This document shows, piece by piece, positions 10,575-20,660 of a stretch of DNA of 64,000 nucleotides. The notes beneath the pieces were generated by a model that was given only the letters and a program-made list of their open reading frames with translations, did not search any database and was not told the DNA's origin. Position numbers and translations under genes: made by a program. Each line of letters opens with the position of its first letter. Position 1 is the stretch's first letter. Origin of the DNA: Wohlfahrtiimonas sp. G9077 (GTDB taxonomy: Bacteria; Pseudomonadota; Gammaproteobacteria; Cardiobacteriales; Wohlfahrtiimonadaceae). The stretch spans positions 149,287 to 213,286 of the forward strand of contig NZ_NEFD01000004.1 of assembly GCF_002252155.1 (NCBI RefSeq). Reading direction: 5' to 3'.

Positions 10575-11348
10575 TTAGAATGCAGGTAAAATGCTGCCTT
10601 CATATTTTGTTTCGATGAATTGTTTCATCTCATCAGAGTGAAGGATTTTCATGAGTTCTTTCACATTTTCTTTCTCATTGTTGCCATCTTTGACCACAAC
10701 GATGTTTACGTAAGGTGAGTTTTTGTCTTCAATGATCAATGCATCTTTCACAGGATTTAAATCTGCATCTAATGCAAAGTTTGTGTTGATGAGGGCTAAA
10801 TCCACTTCATCGATGGTGCGTGCAAGCATGGGTGCTTCAAGTTCTACAAATGAGAGGTTTTTAGGATTCTCTTTGATGTCTTGAATTGTGGCCAAAATGT
10901 TCGTTGGATCTGTCAATGTGATCACGCCATTGTTGTGCAATAAAATCAATGCACGGCCACCATTGGTGGGGTCATTTGGAATGGCCACTTTACCGTTTTG
11001 TGGTAAGTCTTTCACATCTTTGATCTTTTTAGAATAGCCACCCAATGGTTCTAAATGCACGCCGCCCACAGACACCAATGTCATGTCATTGGCTTTGTTA
11101 AATTCATCTAAATAGGGTTGATGTTGCATGAAGTTTGCATCGACTTCACCTTCGTTGAGCATGATGTTTGGCAACACATAATCGGTCACCACAACCACGT
11201 CAATGTTGAAATCTTTAGGGGCAAGTGTTTGTGCGTGTTCTAAAATTTCAGCATGTGGCACAGGAGATGCTGCCACTTTGATGGTTTCATTGGCATTGGC
11301 AAAAAATGGCAATGCAGAAATGAGAAGCGCTGTTGCAAATTTCTTCAT
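10575..11348 (-). CDS. metQ: Methionine ABC transporter substrate-binding protein, NlpA/MetQ family
   Basis: Captures methionine outside the inner membrane for the MetNI permease. The 257-residue NlpA-family sequence runs from ETIKVAASPVPHAEIL through NDPTNGGRALILL to the C-terminal ETKYEGSILPAF. The N-terminus is a normal cleavable signal peptide ending near AFF-ANAN; there is no cysteine, so unlike E. coli MetQ it cannot be a lipoprotein by the usual route. It is the last gene of metN-metI-metQ, before an intrinsic terminator. Methionine specificity rests on family and operon context; related NlpA proteins bind other small substrates. Confidence 0.9.
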   Translation of the reverse strand: MKKFATALLISALPFFANANETIKVAASPVPHAEILEHAQTLAPKDFNIDVVVVTDYVLPNIMLNEGEVDANFMQHQPYLDEFNKANDMTLVSVGGVHLEPLGGYSKKIKDVKDLPQNGKVAIPNDPTNGGRALILLHNNGVITLTDPTNILATIQDIKENPKNLSFVELEAPMLARTIDEVDLALINTNFALDADLNPVKDALIIEDKNSPYVNIVVVKDGNNEKENVKELMKILHSDEMKQFIETKYEGSILPAF

Positions 11349-11379
11349 GAATAAACTCCTAAATATTGGATGGTCATTG

Positions 11380-12117
11380 TTATTTTCGTGTGAGACGACG
11401 CATGAATGTATCGCCCACTAATTGAATAGTTTGCGCGATAATAATGATAATTACAATCACAAAATTTGTAATTTCAGGTTGATTGCGGTGGAAGCCAAAA
11501 CGTGTGGCCAAATCGCCAAGGCCGCCTGCACCAACCACGCCTGCCATTGCGGTAAAGGAGAGGAGGAGAATCCCTGTAATAGTGGCGCCTGCAATTAAGC
11601 TTGGGCGAGCTTCACGCAATAAGATCGAGAAGATAATCTTGTGCATTGGTGTGCCCATACTGACAGCAGCCTCTATGATGCCTCGATCCACTTCACGCAG
11701 AGATGTTTCTACAAGTTTGGCAAAAAATGGAATCGCACCAATGGTCAAGGGCACAATTGCGCCTTTAACGCCAAAGGAAGTGCCCACAATATTTTTTGTA
11801 TAGGGCAATAGATAAATGATCAGAATCAAAAAGGGAATGGAGCGCAAAATATTGGTGAAAATCGATAAAATCGGATACACCACACGATTTTGCATGAGTT
11901 GTTTTGGGCTTGTGAGGTATAAAATCACCCCAAGCATGATGCCAAAAATGGTGGTCAATGCCCAAGATGCGGAAAGCATTTGCAAGGTGGCTTCGGTGCC
12001 TTCCCAGAGCATGCTCACTTTCACTTTAGGAAAATAGGGCGTGATGAATTCTTGAAGAGCATTCGCTGCCCATACTTTGAAATCTGTGTACAGAGAGGTT
12101 TCGATGAGATTTGACAT
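11380..12117 (-). CDS. metI: Methionine ABC transporter permease
   Basis: Inner-membrane subunit of the methionine importer. The protein has 245 residues, slightly longer than E. coli MetI (217) because of an N-terminal extension before the first membrane segment. At least five hydrophobic segments are visible. The EAA-type coupling loop that docks on MetN reads EAAVSMGTPMHKIIF near residue 150. It begins 3 bases after the metN stop, so the two are translationally coupled. metQ follows after 31 bases. Confidence 0.95.
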   Translation of the reverse strand: MSNLIETSLYTDFKVWAANALQEFITPYFPKVKVSMLWEGTEATLQMLSASWALTTIFGIMLGVILYLTSPKQLMQNRVVYPILSIFTNILRSIPFLILIIYLLPYTKNIVGTSFGVKGAIVPLTIGAIPFFAKLVETSLREVDRGIIEAAVSMGTPMHKIIFSILLREARPSLIAGATITGILLLSFTAMAGVVGAGGLGDLATRFGFHRNQPEITNFVIVIIIIIAQTIQLVGDTFMRRLTRK

Positions 12118-12120
12118 AGT

Positions 12121-13149
12121 TTATAAAGTGACCGCTAATGTATGAATGTTTTTCGCTGCAAATTCTTCTAAGGCGCGTTGCTGAACCTCGGCGCTACCAT
12201 TTAAGGCAACGAGCAATTGACCATACGGCAAATCACGAATGTAGCTGATGTTGCCAGACAGGATTGAGAAATGCACGCCGGTGGATTTGATGATGTCACT
12301 TAAATGAGGGTGATAGGAATCTTCCCCGGAATAAGTGATTTGATAAAGGTTTGCCCCTTTCATTGGGCTGTTTTTCAAATGAACTTTAAGCTCAGCATAA
12401 TGACTATTGTCTAAAATAAACTCTTTGGTCACTTCGTGTTGAGGATTTAAAAATACCTCTTCAACAGGGCCACATTCCACAATTTGACTGGCATGAATGA
12501 CGCCCACTTTATGGCAGATTTTACGGATTACTTCCATTTCATGGGTGATGAGCACAATCGTTAAACCAAGCTTTTGATTAATTTCACGCAGGAGCTCCAA
12601 AATGGACTGTGTGGTTTGTGGATCAAGGGCAGATGTCGCTTCATCACACAATAATACTTTTGGCTTGTTAGCGAGGGCTCTAGCGATCCCTACGCGCTGT
12701 TTTTGTCCGCCAGAGAGTTGGGCGGGGTATTTTTTGGCATGTTCTGTTAAACCCACCAATTCTAGTAATTCATTGACGCGGGCGGTGATCTCCGATTTTG
12801 ACATCTTCTCTAAGCGAAGAGGGAAGGCAATGTTGTCAAAAATGGTTTGGCTGGAGAAGAGGTTAAAGTGCTGGAAAATCATGCCGATTTTGCGGCGCTC
12901 ATGCATTAACTCGCGTTTGCTTAAGGTGGTTAAATCCACTTGATCTAAAATGACGTGGCCACTTGAAGGTTTTTCCAATAAATTAAGGCAGCGAATCAAC
13001 GTACTTTTGCCGGCGCCAGAGTGCCCGATGACACCGAAGATTTCGCCGGCTTCAATGGTCAAAGAGATGTCTGAGAGGGCAGTGATGTTGCCTTTCGCAG
13101 TCGGATAGGATTTTGAAATATGGTCTAATGTGATCACGGATAGAATCAT
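12121..13149 (-). CDS. metN: Methionine ABC transporter ATP-binding protein
   Basis: ATPase subunit that powers methionine uptake, 342 residues. Walker A GHSGAGKST is near residue 42, the signature LSGGQKQR near 144, and Walker B VLLCDEATSALDP near 165. A C-terminal NIL/ACT-like domain from about residue 255 is the one that in E. coli MetN binds methionine and inhibits transport (known for the family). It is the first gene of the operon. A weak AGACG-type sequence upstream was not convincing as a MetJ box, and no SAM riboswitch was seen. Confidence 0.96.
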   Translation of the reverse strand: MILSVITLDHISKSYPTAKGNITALSDISLTIEAGEIFGVIGHSGAGKSTLIRCLNLLEKPSSGHVILDQVDLTTLSKRELMHERRKIGMIFQHFNLFSSQTIFDNIAFPLRLEKMSKSEITARVNELLELVGLTEHAKKYPAQLSGGQKQRVGIARALANKPKVLLCDEATSALDPQTTQSILELLREINQKLGLTIVLITHEMEVIRKICHKVGVIHASQIVECGPVEEVFLNPQHEVTKEFILDNSHYAELKVHLKNSPMKGANLYQITYSGEDSYHPHLSDIIKSTGVHFSILSGNISYIRDLPYGQLLVALNGSAEVQQRALEEFAAKNIHTLAVTL

Positions 13150-13224
13150 CTACAGTCTAAAAAGATACCGCACAATCTAGCATAATACGGCATTAATTTG
13201 AAGATGAGACGATTTTCAGGCAAT

Positions 13225-13250
13225 AAAAAAGCAACCCTGAGGTTGCTTTT
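13225..13250 (-). terminator. Intrinsic terminator of rpmB-rpmG
   Basis: Stem GCAACC / GGTTGC with a CTGA loop, flanked by A6 on the left and T4 on the right. On the minus strand it ends the rpmB-rpmG transcript 22 bases after the rpmG stop. Confidence 0.85.
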
Positions 13251-13272
13251 GTGTGTTTTTAAACAAGTAAAC

Positions 13273-13440
13273 TTATTTAATACGTGCTTCTTTGTATAAA
13301 ACGTGTTTACGAACAACTGGATCATATTTCATGAACTCTAATTTTTCAGGAGTTGTTCTTTTGTTTTTAGTTGTAGTGTAAAAATGACCTGTTTCAGCCG
13401 TTGACACTAATTTGATTTTTTCTCTGATACCTTTTGCCAT
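13273..13440 (-). CDS. rpmG: 50S ribosomal protein L33
   Basis: Small protein of the large ribosomal subunit. The 55-residue translation starts [18 protein letters not shown] and ends YKEARIK, typical of L33. The zinc-binding cysteines of the C+ form are absent, so this is the C-minus, zinc-independent type. An AAGGAG ribosome site lies in the 11-base gap after rpmB, and the two form the usual rpmB-rpmG operon. Confidence 0.96.
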   Translation of the reverse strand: MAKGIREKIKLVSTAETGHFYTTTKNKRTTPEKLEFMKYDPVVRKHVLYKEARIK

Positions 13441-13451
13441 GATAAAGCTCC

Positions 13452-13688
13452 TTAGATTTTCTCACCACGTGCACGCATATCTTTAAGAACAGCATCGATG
13501 CCTTTTTTATCGATAGTTCTTAAACCAGCAGATGTTACGCGTAATGTTACAAAGCGCTGTTCGCTTTCTACCCAAATACGATGTGAGTGAAGATTTGGTA
13601 AAAAACGACGGCGAGTTTTATTGTTTGCGTGAGAAACGTTGTTCCCAACAGCAGGTGCTTTACCAGTGACTTGACAAACTTTACTCAT
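13452..13688 (-). CDS. rpmB: 50S ribosomal protein L28
   Basis: Large-subunit ribosomal protein of 78 residues, starting [23 protein letters not shown] and containing the conserved [14 protein letters not shown] segment. First gene of rpmB-rpmG, driven by the promoter at 13762-13789. Confidence 0.98.
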   Translation of the reverse strand: MSKVCQVTGKAPAVGNNVSHANNKTRRRFLPNLHSHRIWVESEQRFVTLRVTSAGLRTIDKKGIDAVLKDMRARGEKI

Positions 13689-13761
13689 AATTAAAATAAC
13701 CTATTTCAATAAATTAAATTCTTTGAGGAACGCAAAGACGGCCCTTAAAAACAGACACGTC

Positions 13762-13789
13762 ATTATACGTATTTCAAAAAAATATGCAA
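13762..13789 (-). promoter_or_regulatory. Sigma-70 promoter of rpmB-rpmG
   Basis: On the minus strand TTGCAT (-35, 13784-13789) and a perfect TATAAT (-10, 13762-13767) are separated by 16 bases, pointing at rpmB. This is the best consensus promoter noticed in the window, as expected for ribosomal protein genes. Confidence 0.65.
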
Positions 13790-13797
13790 TACACTGA

Positions 13798-14835
13798 TTA
13801 AGTGAAATCAGCGGGGTTCTTAGCCTTACTTGCTGCAACTTCTGCATCAATGATGCCCGCTCGAACTAGCTGCATCAAGTGCTGATCAAGGGTTTGCATG
13901 CCAAAGGATTGGCCAGTTTGAATCGCAGAATACATCTGTGCAATTTTATCTTCACGAATCAGATTTCGAATTGCATTCGTACCCATAAGAATTTCCCAAG
14001 CAGCCACACGACCGCCGCCTTTTTTCTTCAAAAGTGATTGCGCAACAACGGCTTGTAAGGATTCAGATAACATTGAACGAACCAATGGTTTTTCACCTTC
14101 TGGGAAAACGTCAATGATACGATCGATCGTCTTCGCCGCCGATGTGGTATGGAGGGTACCAAATACTAAGTGACCCGTTTCCGCAGCGGTTAAGGCTAAA
14201 CGAATGGTTTCTAAGTCACGAAGCTCACCCACCAAGATAACGTCTGGATCTTCACGAAGAGCAGAGCGCAACGCATTGTTAAACGAGAGAGTATCTCGGT
14301 GCACTTCACGTTGGTTGATGAGTGATTTTCTTGGCGTGTGTACGAACTCAATGGGGTCTTCCACCGTCAAGATATGGTAAGGATGATGCTTGTTTAGGTA
14401 GTCAATCATTGCAGCTAACGTCGTTGACTTACCTGAACCTGTGGGCCCTGTCACCAACACTAAACCACGAGGCACCGAAACCATTTGGCGGAAAATGGCA
14501 GGCATGCCAAGTTCATCCATGGATTTAATGTTGTTAGGGATTGTTCTAAAAACAGCGCCAACGCCACGATTTTGGTGGAAGGCGTTGACACGGAAACGAG
14601 ATAAACCAGGAACATCTACAGAGAAGTCAGCTTCTAACTCTGCATCAAAGGTTCTGCGCTGAGTATCATTCATGATGCCATAAATCAAATCATAAACCAT
14701 ATCGTTATTGAGCGCAGGTGCATTGATTCTTGTTACGTCACCATCGATGCGCAGCAAAGGGGGCAATCCTGCTGACAAGTGCAAATCCGATGCCCCGGAT
14801 TTGACCACAAATGTGAGTAGATCTGTAATGTTCAT
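13798..14835 (-). CDS. pilT: Type IV pilus retraction ATPase PilT
   Basis: Hexameric cytoplasmic ATPase that depolymerises type IV pili and drives twitching motility. The 345-residue protein carries an N-terminal PAS-like domain (ASDLHLSAGLPPLLRIDG), Walker A GPTGSGKST near residue 134, an Asp-box region, Walker B ILVGELRDLET near 202 and the His box GHLVFGTLHTTSA near 222. These features separate PilT from PilB. pilU is not adjacent. With the FimX-like gene and the pilF-type pilotin it shows that the organism has a type IV pilus system. Confidence 0.95.
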   Translation of the reverse strand: MNITDLLTFVVKSGASDLHLSAGLPPLLRIDGDVTRINAPALNNDMVYDLIYGIMNDTQRRTFDAELEADFSVDVPGLSRFRVNAFHQNRGVGAVFRTIPNNIKSMDELGMPAIFRQMVSVPRGLVLVTGPTGSGKSTTLAAMIDYLNKHHPYHILTVEDPIEFVHTPRKSLINQREVHRDTLSFNNALRSALREDPDVILVGELRDLETIRLALTAAETGHLVFGTLHTTSAAKTIDRIIDVFPEGEKPLVRSMLSESLQAVVAQSLLKKKGGGRVAAWEILMGTNAIRNLIREDKIAQMYSAIQTGQSFGMQTLDQHLMQLVRAGIIDAEVAASKAKNPADFT

Positions 14836-14895
14836 AATTTTCTCATTAGTTTTTTTAATAGAAATAACGTTCGTATTCTAAACGACAAAATGGCA

Positions 14896-15567
14896 TCAGT
14901 CTAATTTTGCATTTGATTTTAATCGACCGATGATGTCGGCGTAATCTTTTTGCGTGAAAATTGCGCTGCCTGCCACAAAGGTATCCGCCCCTGCTTTAGA
15001 GATCGCTTCGATGTTATCGGCATTGACGCCGCCATCAATTTCAAGGCGAATGTCTAAGCCTTTTTCATCGATGATTGCGCGCAATTGTACCAATTTATCT
15101 AATGCCGATGGAATGAACTTTTGTCCACCAAAGCCAGGGTTCACACTCATCACAAGCACCATGTCTAAGTAATCCCAAACATGATCAAGCACATGGATGG
15201 ATGTGGCCGGATTTAACACTAAGCCCGCTTTACAGCCCAAAGATTTGATGAGCTGAAGGGAGCGATCCACATGCAAAGAGGCTTCTGGATGGAATGTGAT
15301 GTAGGTGGCGCCTGCCTTTGCAAAGGCTTCGATCATGCGATCGACAGGTGAAACCATCAAATGCACATCAATGGGTGCAGTGACGCCATAATCACGCAAA
15401 GCTTTGCAAATCATGGGGCCAAACGTTAAGTTTTCCACATAGTGATTGTCCATCACGTCAAAGTGAATGATGTCAGCGCCTGCGTCTAATACGGCATTGA
15501 CTTCCTCACCTAAGCGAGCGAAGTCTGCGGATAAAATCGATGGGGCGATCCAAGGAGTTTGTTTCAT
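14896..15567 (-). CDS. rpe: Ribulose-phosphate 3-epimerase
   Basis: Interconverts ribulose 5-phosphate and xylulose 5-phosphate in the pentose phosphate pathway. This is a 223-residue TIM barrel with the metal-binding family motifs [49 protein letters not shown] and LEIDGGVN. It lies 3 bases downstream of hemL, which implies co-transcription although the pathways differ. Confidence 0.97.
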   Translation of the reverse strand: MKQTPWIAPSILSADFARLGEEVNAVLDAGADIIHFDVMDNHYVENLTFGPMICKALRDYGVTAPIDVHLMVSPVDRMIEAFAKAGATYITFHPEASLHVDRSLQLIKSLGCKAGLVLNPATSIHVLDHVWDYLDMVLVMSVNPGFGGQKFIPSALDKLVQLRAIIDEKGLDIRLEIDGGVNADNIEAISKAGADTFVAGSAIFTQKDYADIIGRLKSNAKLD

Positions 15568-15570
15568 GGG

Positions 15571-16854
15571 TTAACCTTTGATGTCTGCTAATGTTTCGTC
15601 GATGGCTTTGAGGGTTTGGTCTAAATCTTCATACGTATGCGCATTCGATAAGAAACCGGCTTCAAATGCACTTGGTGCTAAATAAATGCCGCGCTCAAGT
15701 AAGCCATGATAGAACTGTTTGAAAAATTCGATGTCGCTGGTGAGCGCATCTTTGTATGTATTGACGGGTTGATTGGTGAAGAATAAACCGAACATGCCGC
15801 ACACATGATTGATGTGGATCGGTACATCATGTTTTGCAAAGATTTTAGCAATGCCATCCATTAAGTAATCGGTTTTGGCTTTGAGCTCATCATAAAAGCC
15901 CTCTTCAGACACCAATTCTAATGTGGCGAGACCTGCTGCCATGGCCACAGGATTGCCCGATAATGTGCCCGCTTGATACACCGCACCATTTGGGGATAAA
16001 TGGGCCATGATTTCAGCTTTACCACCAAAGGCGCCCACAGGCATGCCGCCGCCAATCACTTTACCGAAGGTTGATAAGTCAGGCGTGATGTTAAATAAGC
16101 CTTGGGCAGAATGTTTGTGCACACGAAAACCGGTCATCACTTCATCCATGATGAACACAGCGCCTGCATCGGTACAGCAATCACGAATGGTTTGTAAGAA
16201 TTCACGTGATGGTGGGATGCAGTTCATGTTGCCGGCAATCGGTTCTACAATCACGCAGGCAATTTCATCGCCATATTTGGCAAATGCTTCTTTAAGCTCA
16301 TCGGGATTGTTGTATTCAAGTACGATTGTGTGCTGTGTTAAATCTGCCGGTACGCCCGGTGAAGAAGGTTCTGCAAAGGTCAATAAACCGGAACCTGCTT
16401 TCACTAACAGTGAATCTGAATGGCCATGATAGCAGCCTTCAAATTTGATGATTTTGTTGCGGCCAGTGTAACCACGGGCTAAACGAATGGCGCTCATGGT
16501 GGCTTCTGTGCCTGAACTTACCATGCGTACGCTGTCCATTGAAGGGATGATCTCAAGTACTTTTTTGGCCAAAGCGGTTTCAGAAACCGTAGGTGCACCA
16601 AAAGAGAGGCCATTTTTTGCCGTTTCCACAACCGCTTCGATCACTTTAGGGTGCGCATGCCCCACAATCATCGGGCCCCATGAACCCACATAATCGATGT
16701 ATTTTTTATCATTGACGTCATAGACATAAGCGCCTTCACCTTTTTTGAAAAACACAGGTGCACCGCCCACTTGTTTAAATGCGCGCACAGGAGAGTTCAC
16801 GCCGCCTGGAATGTATTGTTGTGCTTCTTCGTAAAGTGCTTCAAAACTGACCAT
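15571..16854 (-). CDS. hemL: Glutamate-1-semialdehyde 2,1-aminomutase
   Basis: PLP enzyme converting glutamate-1-semialdehyde to 5-aminolevulinate, in the C5 route to haem. The length of 427 residues is standard. Diagnostic parts: [13 protein letters not shown] at the start, [18 protein letters not shown] in the PLP phosphate site, and the Schiff-base lysine within [18 protein letters not shown] near residue 265. It is the first gene of hemL-rpe and is divergent from rsfS. Confidence 0.97.
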   Translation of the reverse strand: MVSFEALYEEAQQYIPGGVNSPVRAFKQVGGAPVFFKKGEGAYVYDVNDKKYIDYVGSWGPMIVGHAHPKVIEAVVETAKNGLSFGAPTVSETALAKKVLEIIPSMDSVRMVSSGTEATMSAIRLARGYTGRNKIIKFEGCYHGHSDSLLVKAGSGLLTFAEPSSPGVPADLTQHTIVLEYNNPDELKEAFAKYGDEIACVIVEPIAGNMNCIPPSREFLQTIRDCCTDAGAVFIMDEVMTGFRVHKHSAQGLFNITPDLSTFGKVIGGGMPVGAFGGKAEIMAHLSPNGAVYQAGTLSGNPVAMAAGLATLELVSEEGFYDELKAKTDYLMDGIAKIFAKHDVPIHINHVCGMFGLFFTNQPVNTYKDALTSDIEFFKQFYHGLLERGIYLAPSAFEAGFLSNAHTYEDLDQTLKAIDETLADIKG

Positions 16855-16996
16855 TTCTCAACCTTCAAAACTTAGAAATAAAGCTAATATTCTAGCAAAA
16901 TTAATTAAGATTTAATTGTTAAATTAAAATGAAGTACAATAACCGGCACGATGTGTATTAATGATTGATGAATTTTAAATTAATTGGATGAATTTT

Positions 16997-17311
16997 ATGT
17001 CAGAAGCAATGAAGAATATTGTTGAAACAACCTTAGATGATATGAAAGGTGTGGATATTAAAGTATTCGATGTCAGCGAAATTGTGAAGTATACCGACTG
17101 GGCAGTGATTGTCACAGGGACTTCTTCGACTCACCTTAAAGCGATGGCCGATAAGCTTGAAATCAACATGAAAGGTCAAGGCTATACAGTGATCGGGATT
17201 GAAGGCGTGGAAAGTGGCAACTGGGTGTTGCAAGATTACGGTGACATCGTAGTGCACATCATGACAAAAGATGCGCGCGAGTTTTATCAGTTAGAAAAAT
17301 TATTCATCTAG
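16997..17311 (+). CDS. rsfS: Ribosome silencing factor RsfS
   Basis: Binds L14 on the 50S subunit and blocks subunit joining when nutrients are scarce. The 104-residue protein has the family signatures DIKVFDVSEI, TDWAVIVTGTSSTHLKAMAD and GVESGNWVLQDYGDIVVHIM. An ATG at 16988 is also in frame; the GGATGA before 16997 makes the second ATG the better start. A TACAAT -10 candidate is at 16935-16940. rlmH begins 1 base after the stop, the usual rsfS-rlmH pair. Confidence 0.94.
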   Translation: MSEAMKNIVETTLDDMKGVDIKVFDVSEIVKYTDWAVIVTGTSSTHLKAMADKLEINMKGQGYTVIGIEGVESGNWVLQDYGDIVVHIMTKDAREFYQLEKLFI

Positions 17312-17312
17312 T

Positions 17313-17783
17313 ATGATTGTTCACCTCATTGCCATTGGCAACAATATGCCGAGTTGGGTGAAAGAGGGTTTTGATGAGTATCAAAGCCGTCTTCGAAATG
17401 AAGTGCAACTCAAAATGGTGGAAATTCCTGCTCAAGCACGCAAAAAAAATGCGGACATCTCGAAAATCCTTAAAGAAGAGGGACAAAAAATGCTCGCTGC
17501 GGTGCCTAAAGGTGCGCGTATTGTGGGGCTTGATGTGGTGGGTAAAGCGGTGACAACGCCAGAGCTCAGTCAAATGATGGCAGGGTGGTTACAAGGCGGC
17601 ACAGACATCGCTTTGCTAATTGGTGGTCCTGAAGGTTTCTCTGATGAGGTCAAACAAAGCTTTGAGCAGAGCATTTCTCTATCTAAACTGACATTACCGC
17701 ATCCGATGGTGCGCATTTTAGTGGCAGAGCAATTGTTCCGTGGTTGGAGTATTTTGCACAATCACCCGTATCATCGTGAATAA
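17313..17783 (+). CDS. rlmH: 23S rRNA pseudouridine-1915 N3-methyltransferase
   Basis: SPOUT-class methyltransferase that modifies pseudouridine 1915 in helix 69 of the 50S subunit. It has 156 residues (E. coli 155). The trefoil-knot SAM site is LLIGGPEGFSDEV, and the C-terminus LPHPMVRILVAEQLFRGWSI...HNHPYHRE is diagnostic. It is in an operon with rsfS and ends at the terminator at 17797. Confidence 0.97.
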   Translation: MIVHLIAIGNNMPSWVKEGFDEYQSRLRNEVQLKMVEIPAQARKKNADISKILKEEGQKMLAAVPKGARIVGLDVVGKAVTTPELSQMMAGWLQGGTDIALLIGGPEGFSDEVKQSFEQSISLSKLTLPHPMVRILVAEQLFRGWSILHNHPYHRE

Positions 17784-17796
17784 TATTGAAGACATT

Positions 17797-17826
17797 AAAA
17801 AAGCCTGATCATTGATCAGGCTTTTT
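17797..17826. terminator. Bidirectional terminator between rlmH and fabB
   Basis: Stem AAGCCTGATCA / TGATCAGGCTT flanked by an A tract on the left and T5 on the right. It is usable by rlmH from the left and by fabB from the right. Confidence 0.9.
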
Positions 17827-17839
17827 GATATGGGGTTAA

Positions 17840-19060
17840 TTAACCTTTATAACGGCTAAGAACCACAGTTGCATTTGTACCACCAAAGCCAAAGCTGTTG
17901 CTCATGATGTTATTGATTTCAACATCTTCCACTTTTTTGCGGATGATGGGGAAGTTTTCCAATAAAGGATCAATGTTATCAATGTGCATGCTCGCTTGAA
18001 GGAAATTGTTTTCCATCATCAAGAGTGAATAGATCACTTCATTGACGCCAGCTGCGCCCAATGCATGGCCAGTTTGTGATTTTGTTGAAGAGATCATTGG
18101 GAATTTATCACCAAAGACACGTTCAACGGCCATGATTTCAGGAATGTCACCGGCAGGTGTGGATGTGCCGTGTGCATTGATGTAATCAATTGGGCCTGTC
18201 ACTGTGGACAATGCTTGACGCATACAGCGCTCTGCGCCTTCACCACTTGGGGCAACCATGTCATAACCATCAGACGTTGCACCGTAACCTGTGATTTCTG
18301 CATAGATGTGTGCACCACGGGCCAATGCGTGTTCTAACTCTTCAACCACCACGATACCGCCACCGCCAGAGATCACAAAACCATCACGGTCGCGATCATA
18401 TGGACGAGATGCCACAGATGGATTGTCATTGTATTTTGAAGACAATGCGCCCATTGCATCAAACATTGCGCTCATAAATGGGTGTAATTCTTCACCGCCA
18501 CCGGCAAAGATCACATCTTGTTTACCCAATTGGATTTGCTCAACGGCATTACCAATACAGTGGGCAGAAGTTGAACATGCTGAGCTGATGGAGTAGTTCA
18601 CACCTTTGATTTTAAATGGTGTGGCCAAACATGCAGACACAGTCGAACCCATTGTACGAGTCACCATGTAAGGGCCCATTTTTTTGGTGGCGCCTGTTTT
18701 ACGCATGCTGTCAACGGCATCAATTTGATTGCGCGTTGATGCACCGCCAGAACCCACGATTAAACCTGTGCGTTCATTTGAAACCATTTCAGGGGGTAAT
18801 TTTGAGTCTTCAATCGCTTGTTCCATCGCTAAATAAGCGTATGCCGCAGCATCTGCCATAAAGCGGAAAGTTTTACGATCAATATGCTCAGCAGGGTTGA
18901 TGCGAATGGCACCGTGAACATGGGATCTAAAACCGAGATCAGCCATCTCTTGAGAGAATTCAATACCTGACTTACCTGATTTGAGAGACTCTAATACTTC
19001 TTCTTTGTTGTTTCCGATACTAGAAATAATCCCAAGACCTGTGATAACAACACGTCTCAT
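17840..19060 (-). CDS. fabB: Beta-ketoacyl-ACP synthase I
   Basis: Condensing enzyme that elongates unsaturated and saturated acyl-ACPs. The 406-residue thiolase-fold protein has nucleophile C162 (SSACSTSAH), the first catalytic His in HGTSTPAGD and the second in [13 protein letters not shown], as expected for the CHH triad. It follows fabA by 17 bases, making the fabA-fabB operon for anaerobic unsaturated fatty acid synthesis. That adjacency favours FabB over FabF. Confidence 0.96.
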   Translation of the reverse strand: MRRVVITGLGIISSIGNNKEEVLESLKSGKSGIEFSQEMADLGFRSHVHGAIRINPAEHIDRKTFRFMADAAAYAYLAMEQAIEDSKLPPEMVSNERTGLIVGSGGASTRNQIDAVDSMRKTGATKKMGPYMVTRTMGSTVSACLATPFKIKGVNYSISSACSTSAHCIGNAVEQIQLGKQDVIFAGGGEELHPFMSAMFDAMGALSSKYNDNPSVASRPYDRDRDGFVISGGGGIVVVEELEHALARGAHIYAEITGYGATSDGYDMVAPSGEGAERCMRQALSTVTGPIDYINAHGTSTPAGDIPEIMAVERVFGDKFPMISSTKSQTGHALGAAGVNEVIYSLLMMENNFLQASMHIDNIDPLLENFPIIRKKVEDVEINNIMSNSFGFGGTNATVVLSRYKG

Positions 19061-19077
19061 AATGTTTCTCCTAAACG

Positions 19078-19593
19078 TTAAAAATTATCTGTTGAGGTAA
19101 AAAGACCAACTTTGAGGTCATGTCCTGTGTAGATGATTTTACCATCTACGGATAAAGTCGCATCTGCAATACCCATCGTCAATTTGCGCAAAATAACACG
19201 TTTCATGTGAATGTGGTAAGTTATTTTTTTCGCTGTTGGTAAGACTTGACCGGAGAATTTCACTTCACCACAACCAAGCGCGCGGCCGCGACCAAGGCCG
19301 CCTTTCCAACCTAAGTAGAAGCCAACCAATTGCCACATTGCATCTAAGCCAAGGCAACCTGGCATAACGTTGTCACCGATGAAGTGACAAGGGAAAAACC
19401 ATAAATCAGGATTGATGTCGAGTTCAGCGACGATTAAACCTTTATTGTAGTTGCCACCATCTTCAGTGATTTCCACAATGCGATCACACATCAACATTGG
19501 TGGCATTGGCAATTGTGCATTGCCTTCACCAAATAAGTTGCCTTTTGCGCATTCAATCAGTTCTTCTTTGGTATAACTTGCTTGTTTTGTCAC
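19078..19593 (-). CDS. fabA: 3-hydroxydecanoyl-ACP dehydratase/isomerase
   Basis: Dehydrates 3-hydroxydecanoyl-ACP and isomerises trans-2- to cis-3-decenoyl-ACP, the branch point to unsaturated fatty acids. The 171-residue hot-dog-fold protein has active-site H70 in [18 protein letters not shown]. The paired Asp lies in LGLDAMWQL, and [10 protein letters not shown] is conserved. It is the first gene of fabA-fabB. AT-rich sequence upstream contains TATAAT-like boxes on the minus strand, but no FabR or FadR site was assigned. Confidence 0.97.
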   Translation of the reverse strand: MTKQASYTKEELIECAKGNLFGEGNAQLPMPPMLMCDRIVEITEDGGNYNKGLIVAELDINPDLWFFPCHFIGDNVMPGCLGLDAMWQLVGFYLGWKGGLGRGRALGCGEVKFSGQVLPTAKKITYHIHMKRVILRKLTMGIADATLSVDGKIIYTGHDLKVGLFTSTDNF

Positions 19594-19640
19594 ATCAATT
19601 CCTTTGAAAATAGTGGATATTCAATTATAAAATCCGATGA

Positions 19641-20660
19641 TTATACTGTTTTATCGGATGGATTGAAAATGGTTTGGTAGTGATTCAGAACGTCATTTGC
19701 CGTGATTTGGTCAATTTTATTGTCATTTCCAAAATTTTTGGCCTCAAGCACGGTGACTTTTTCCCCATAAGGCTTCGATTGTGTTGGATTTGTCGGGCCA
19801 AAGAGGGCGATGACGGGTGCATCACTTGCGGCGGCAAAGTGTGCAATGCCGGTGTCGTTGGCCACAATGAGCGCAGCGCCATTGAGCCAATAAGGAATGT
19901 CTAACAGCGCCGTTTGATCACAAAGATTGAGGATGCGTGCATCACTGTCAGAAATTTGTTTGCAGATTTCTGCTTCACTGCCGGCGCCAAGGACTAAAAT
20001 GCGCGTGACGCAGCCATTGTTGAATAATAATTGCGCAAGCTCAATGAAGCGCTCAGGATGCCAACGTTTTTCAGGATGTTGTGGGCTGCAGCCTGGCACA
20101 AACACAGCAAAGGCATGATCTTCTAGGAGATGTTGCTTTTTCTCTTCAATGCGTTTGATGATTTCAGGCGATGCAATGATGCGTGGACGCGTACTTGTGC
20201 GCACAACGCCCACACTTTTGAGCGCCGCATAAAAGCGATCGACTACGTGATTGTTTTCAATGTCATGGGGTTCGATGTGATTGTCATAGCACCAATGACG
20301 ACTGCGTCCAATGATGGTTGCGCGAGTAAAGCGGAGAGTTTTTGCCGCAGAGAGCAACATGCGGGAGCGATCACTGTTTTGTAGATCAATGATCAGATCA
20401 TAATTTTCTTGTTTTAATGTGGTGAGCCAACGCCAAGTGGCGCCAAAGCCCTGTTTTCTGAGTTTAAAGTCAATGAGTTGATGAAAACGATCATCATGCA
20501 CAAAGAGCTGATGCCACGGAGGGAGCACATTTAAATCAATCTTTGCGCGGGGAAAGGCCGCTTTAATGTCATCAAAGGTGCTGCTTGCAAGCACACAATC
20601 GCCCATCGCGCTCCATTGAATGATCAAAATGCGTCGATAATCTTTCACAAGGTTATTCAT
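19641..20660 (-). CDS. Glycosyltransferase family 9, heptosyltransferase-like
   Basis: Predicted ADP-heptose:LPS heptosyltransferase or close relative acting on lipopolysaccharide core at the cytoplasmic face. The 339-residue GT-B protein opens with ILIIQWSAMGDCVLASSTFDDIK and has the donor-site region VANDTGIAHFAAASDAPVIALFGPTNP. The ATG at 20660 is preceded by AAAGGA and overlaps the end of the upstream acyltransferase gene by 8 bases; an upstream in-frame start at 20747 would lie wholly inside that gene and is rejected. Which heptose it adds (WaaC, WaaF or WaaQ type) cannot be decided from sequence. Confidence 0.85.
   Translation of the reverse strand: MNNLVKDYRRILIIQWSAMGDCVLASSTFDDIKAAFPRAKIDLNVLPPWHQLFVHDDRFHQLIDFKLRKQGFGATWRWLTTLKQENYDLIIDLQNSDRSRMLLSAAKTLRFTRATIIGRSRHWCYDNHIEPHDIENNHVVDRFYAALKSVGVVRTSTRPRIIASPEIIKRIEEKKQHLLEDHAFAVFVPGCSPQHPEKRWHPERFIELAQLLFNNGCVTRILVLGAGSEAEICKQISDSDARILNLCDQTALLDIPYWLNGAALIVANDTGIAHFAAASDAPVIALFGPTNPTQSKPYGEKVTVLEAKNFGNDNKIDQITANDVLNHYQTIFNPSDKTV

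Noticed and set aside
13200..13220. Possible MetJ operator upstream of metN
   Set aside because: Only a weak single AGACG-like box; no tandem AGACGTCT units.
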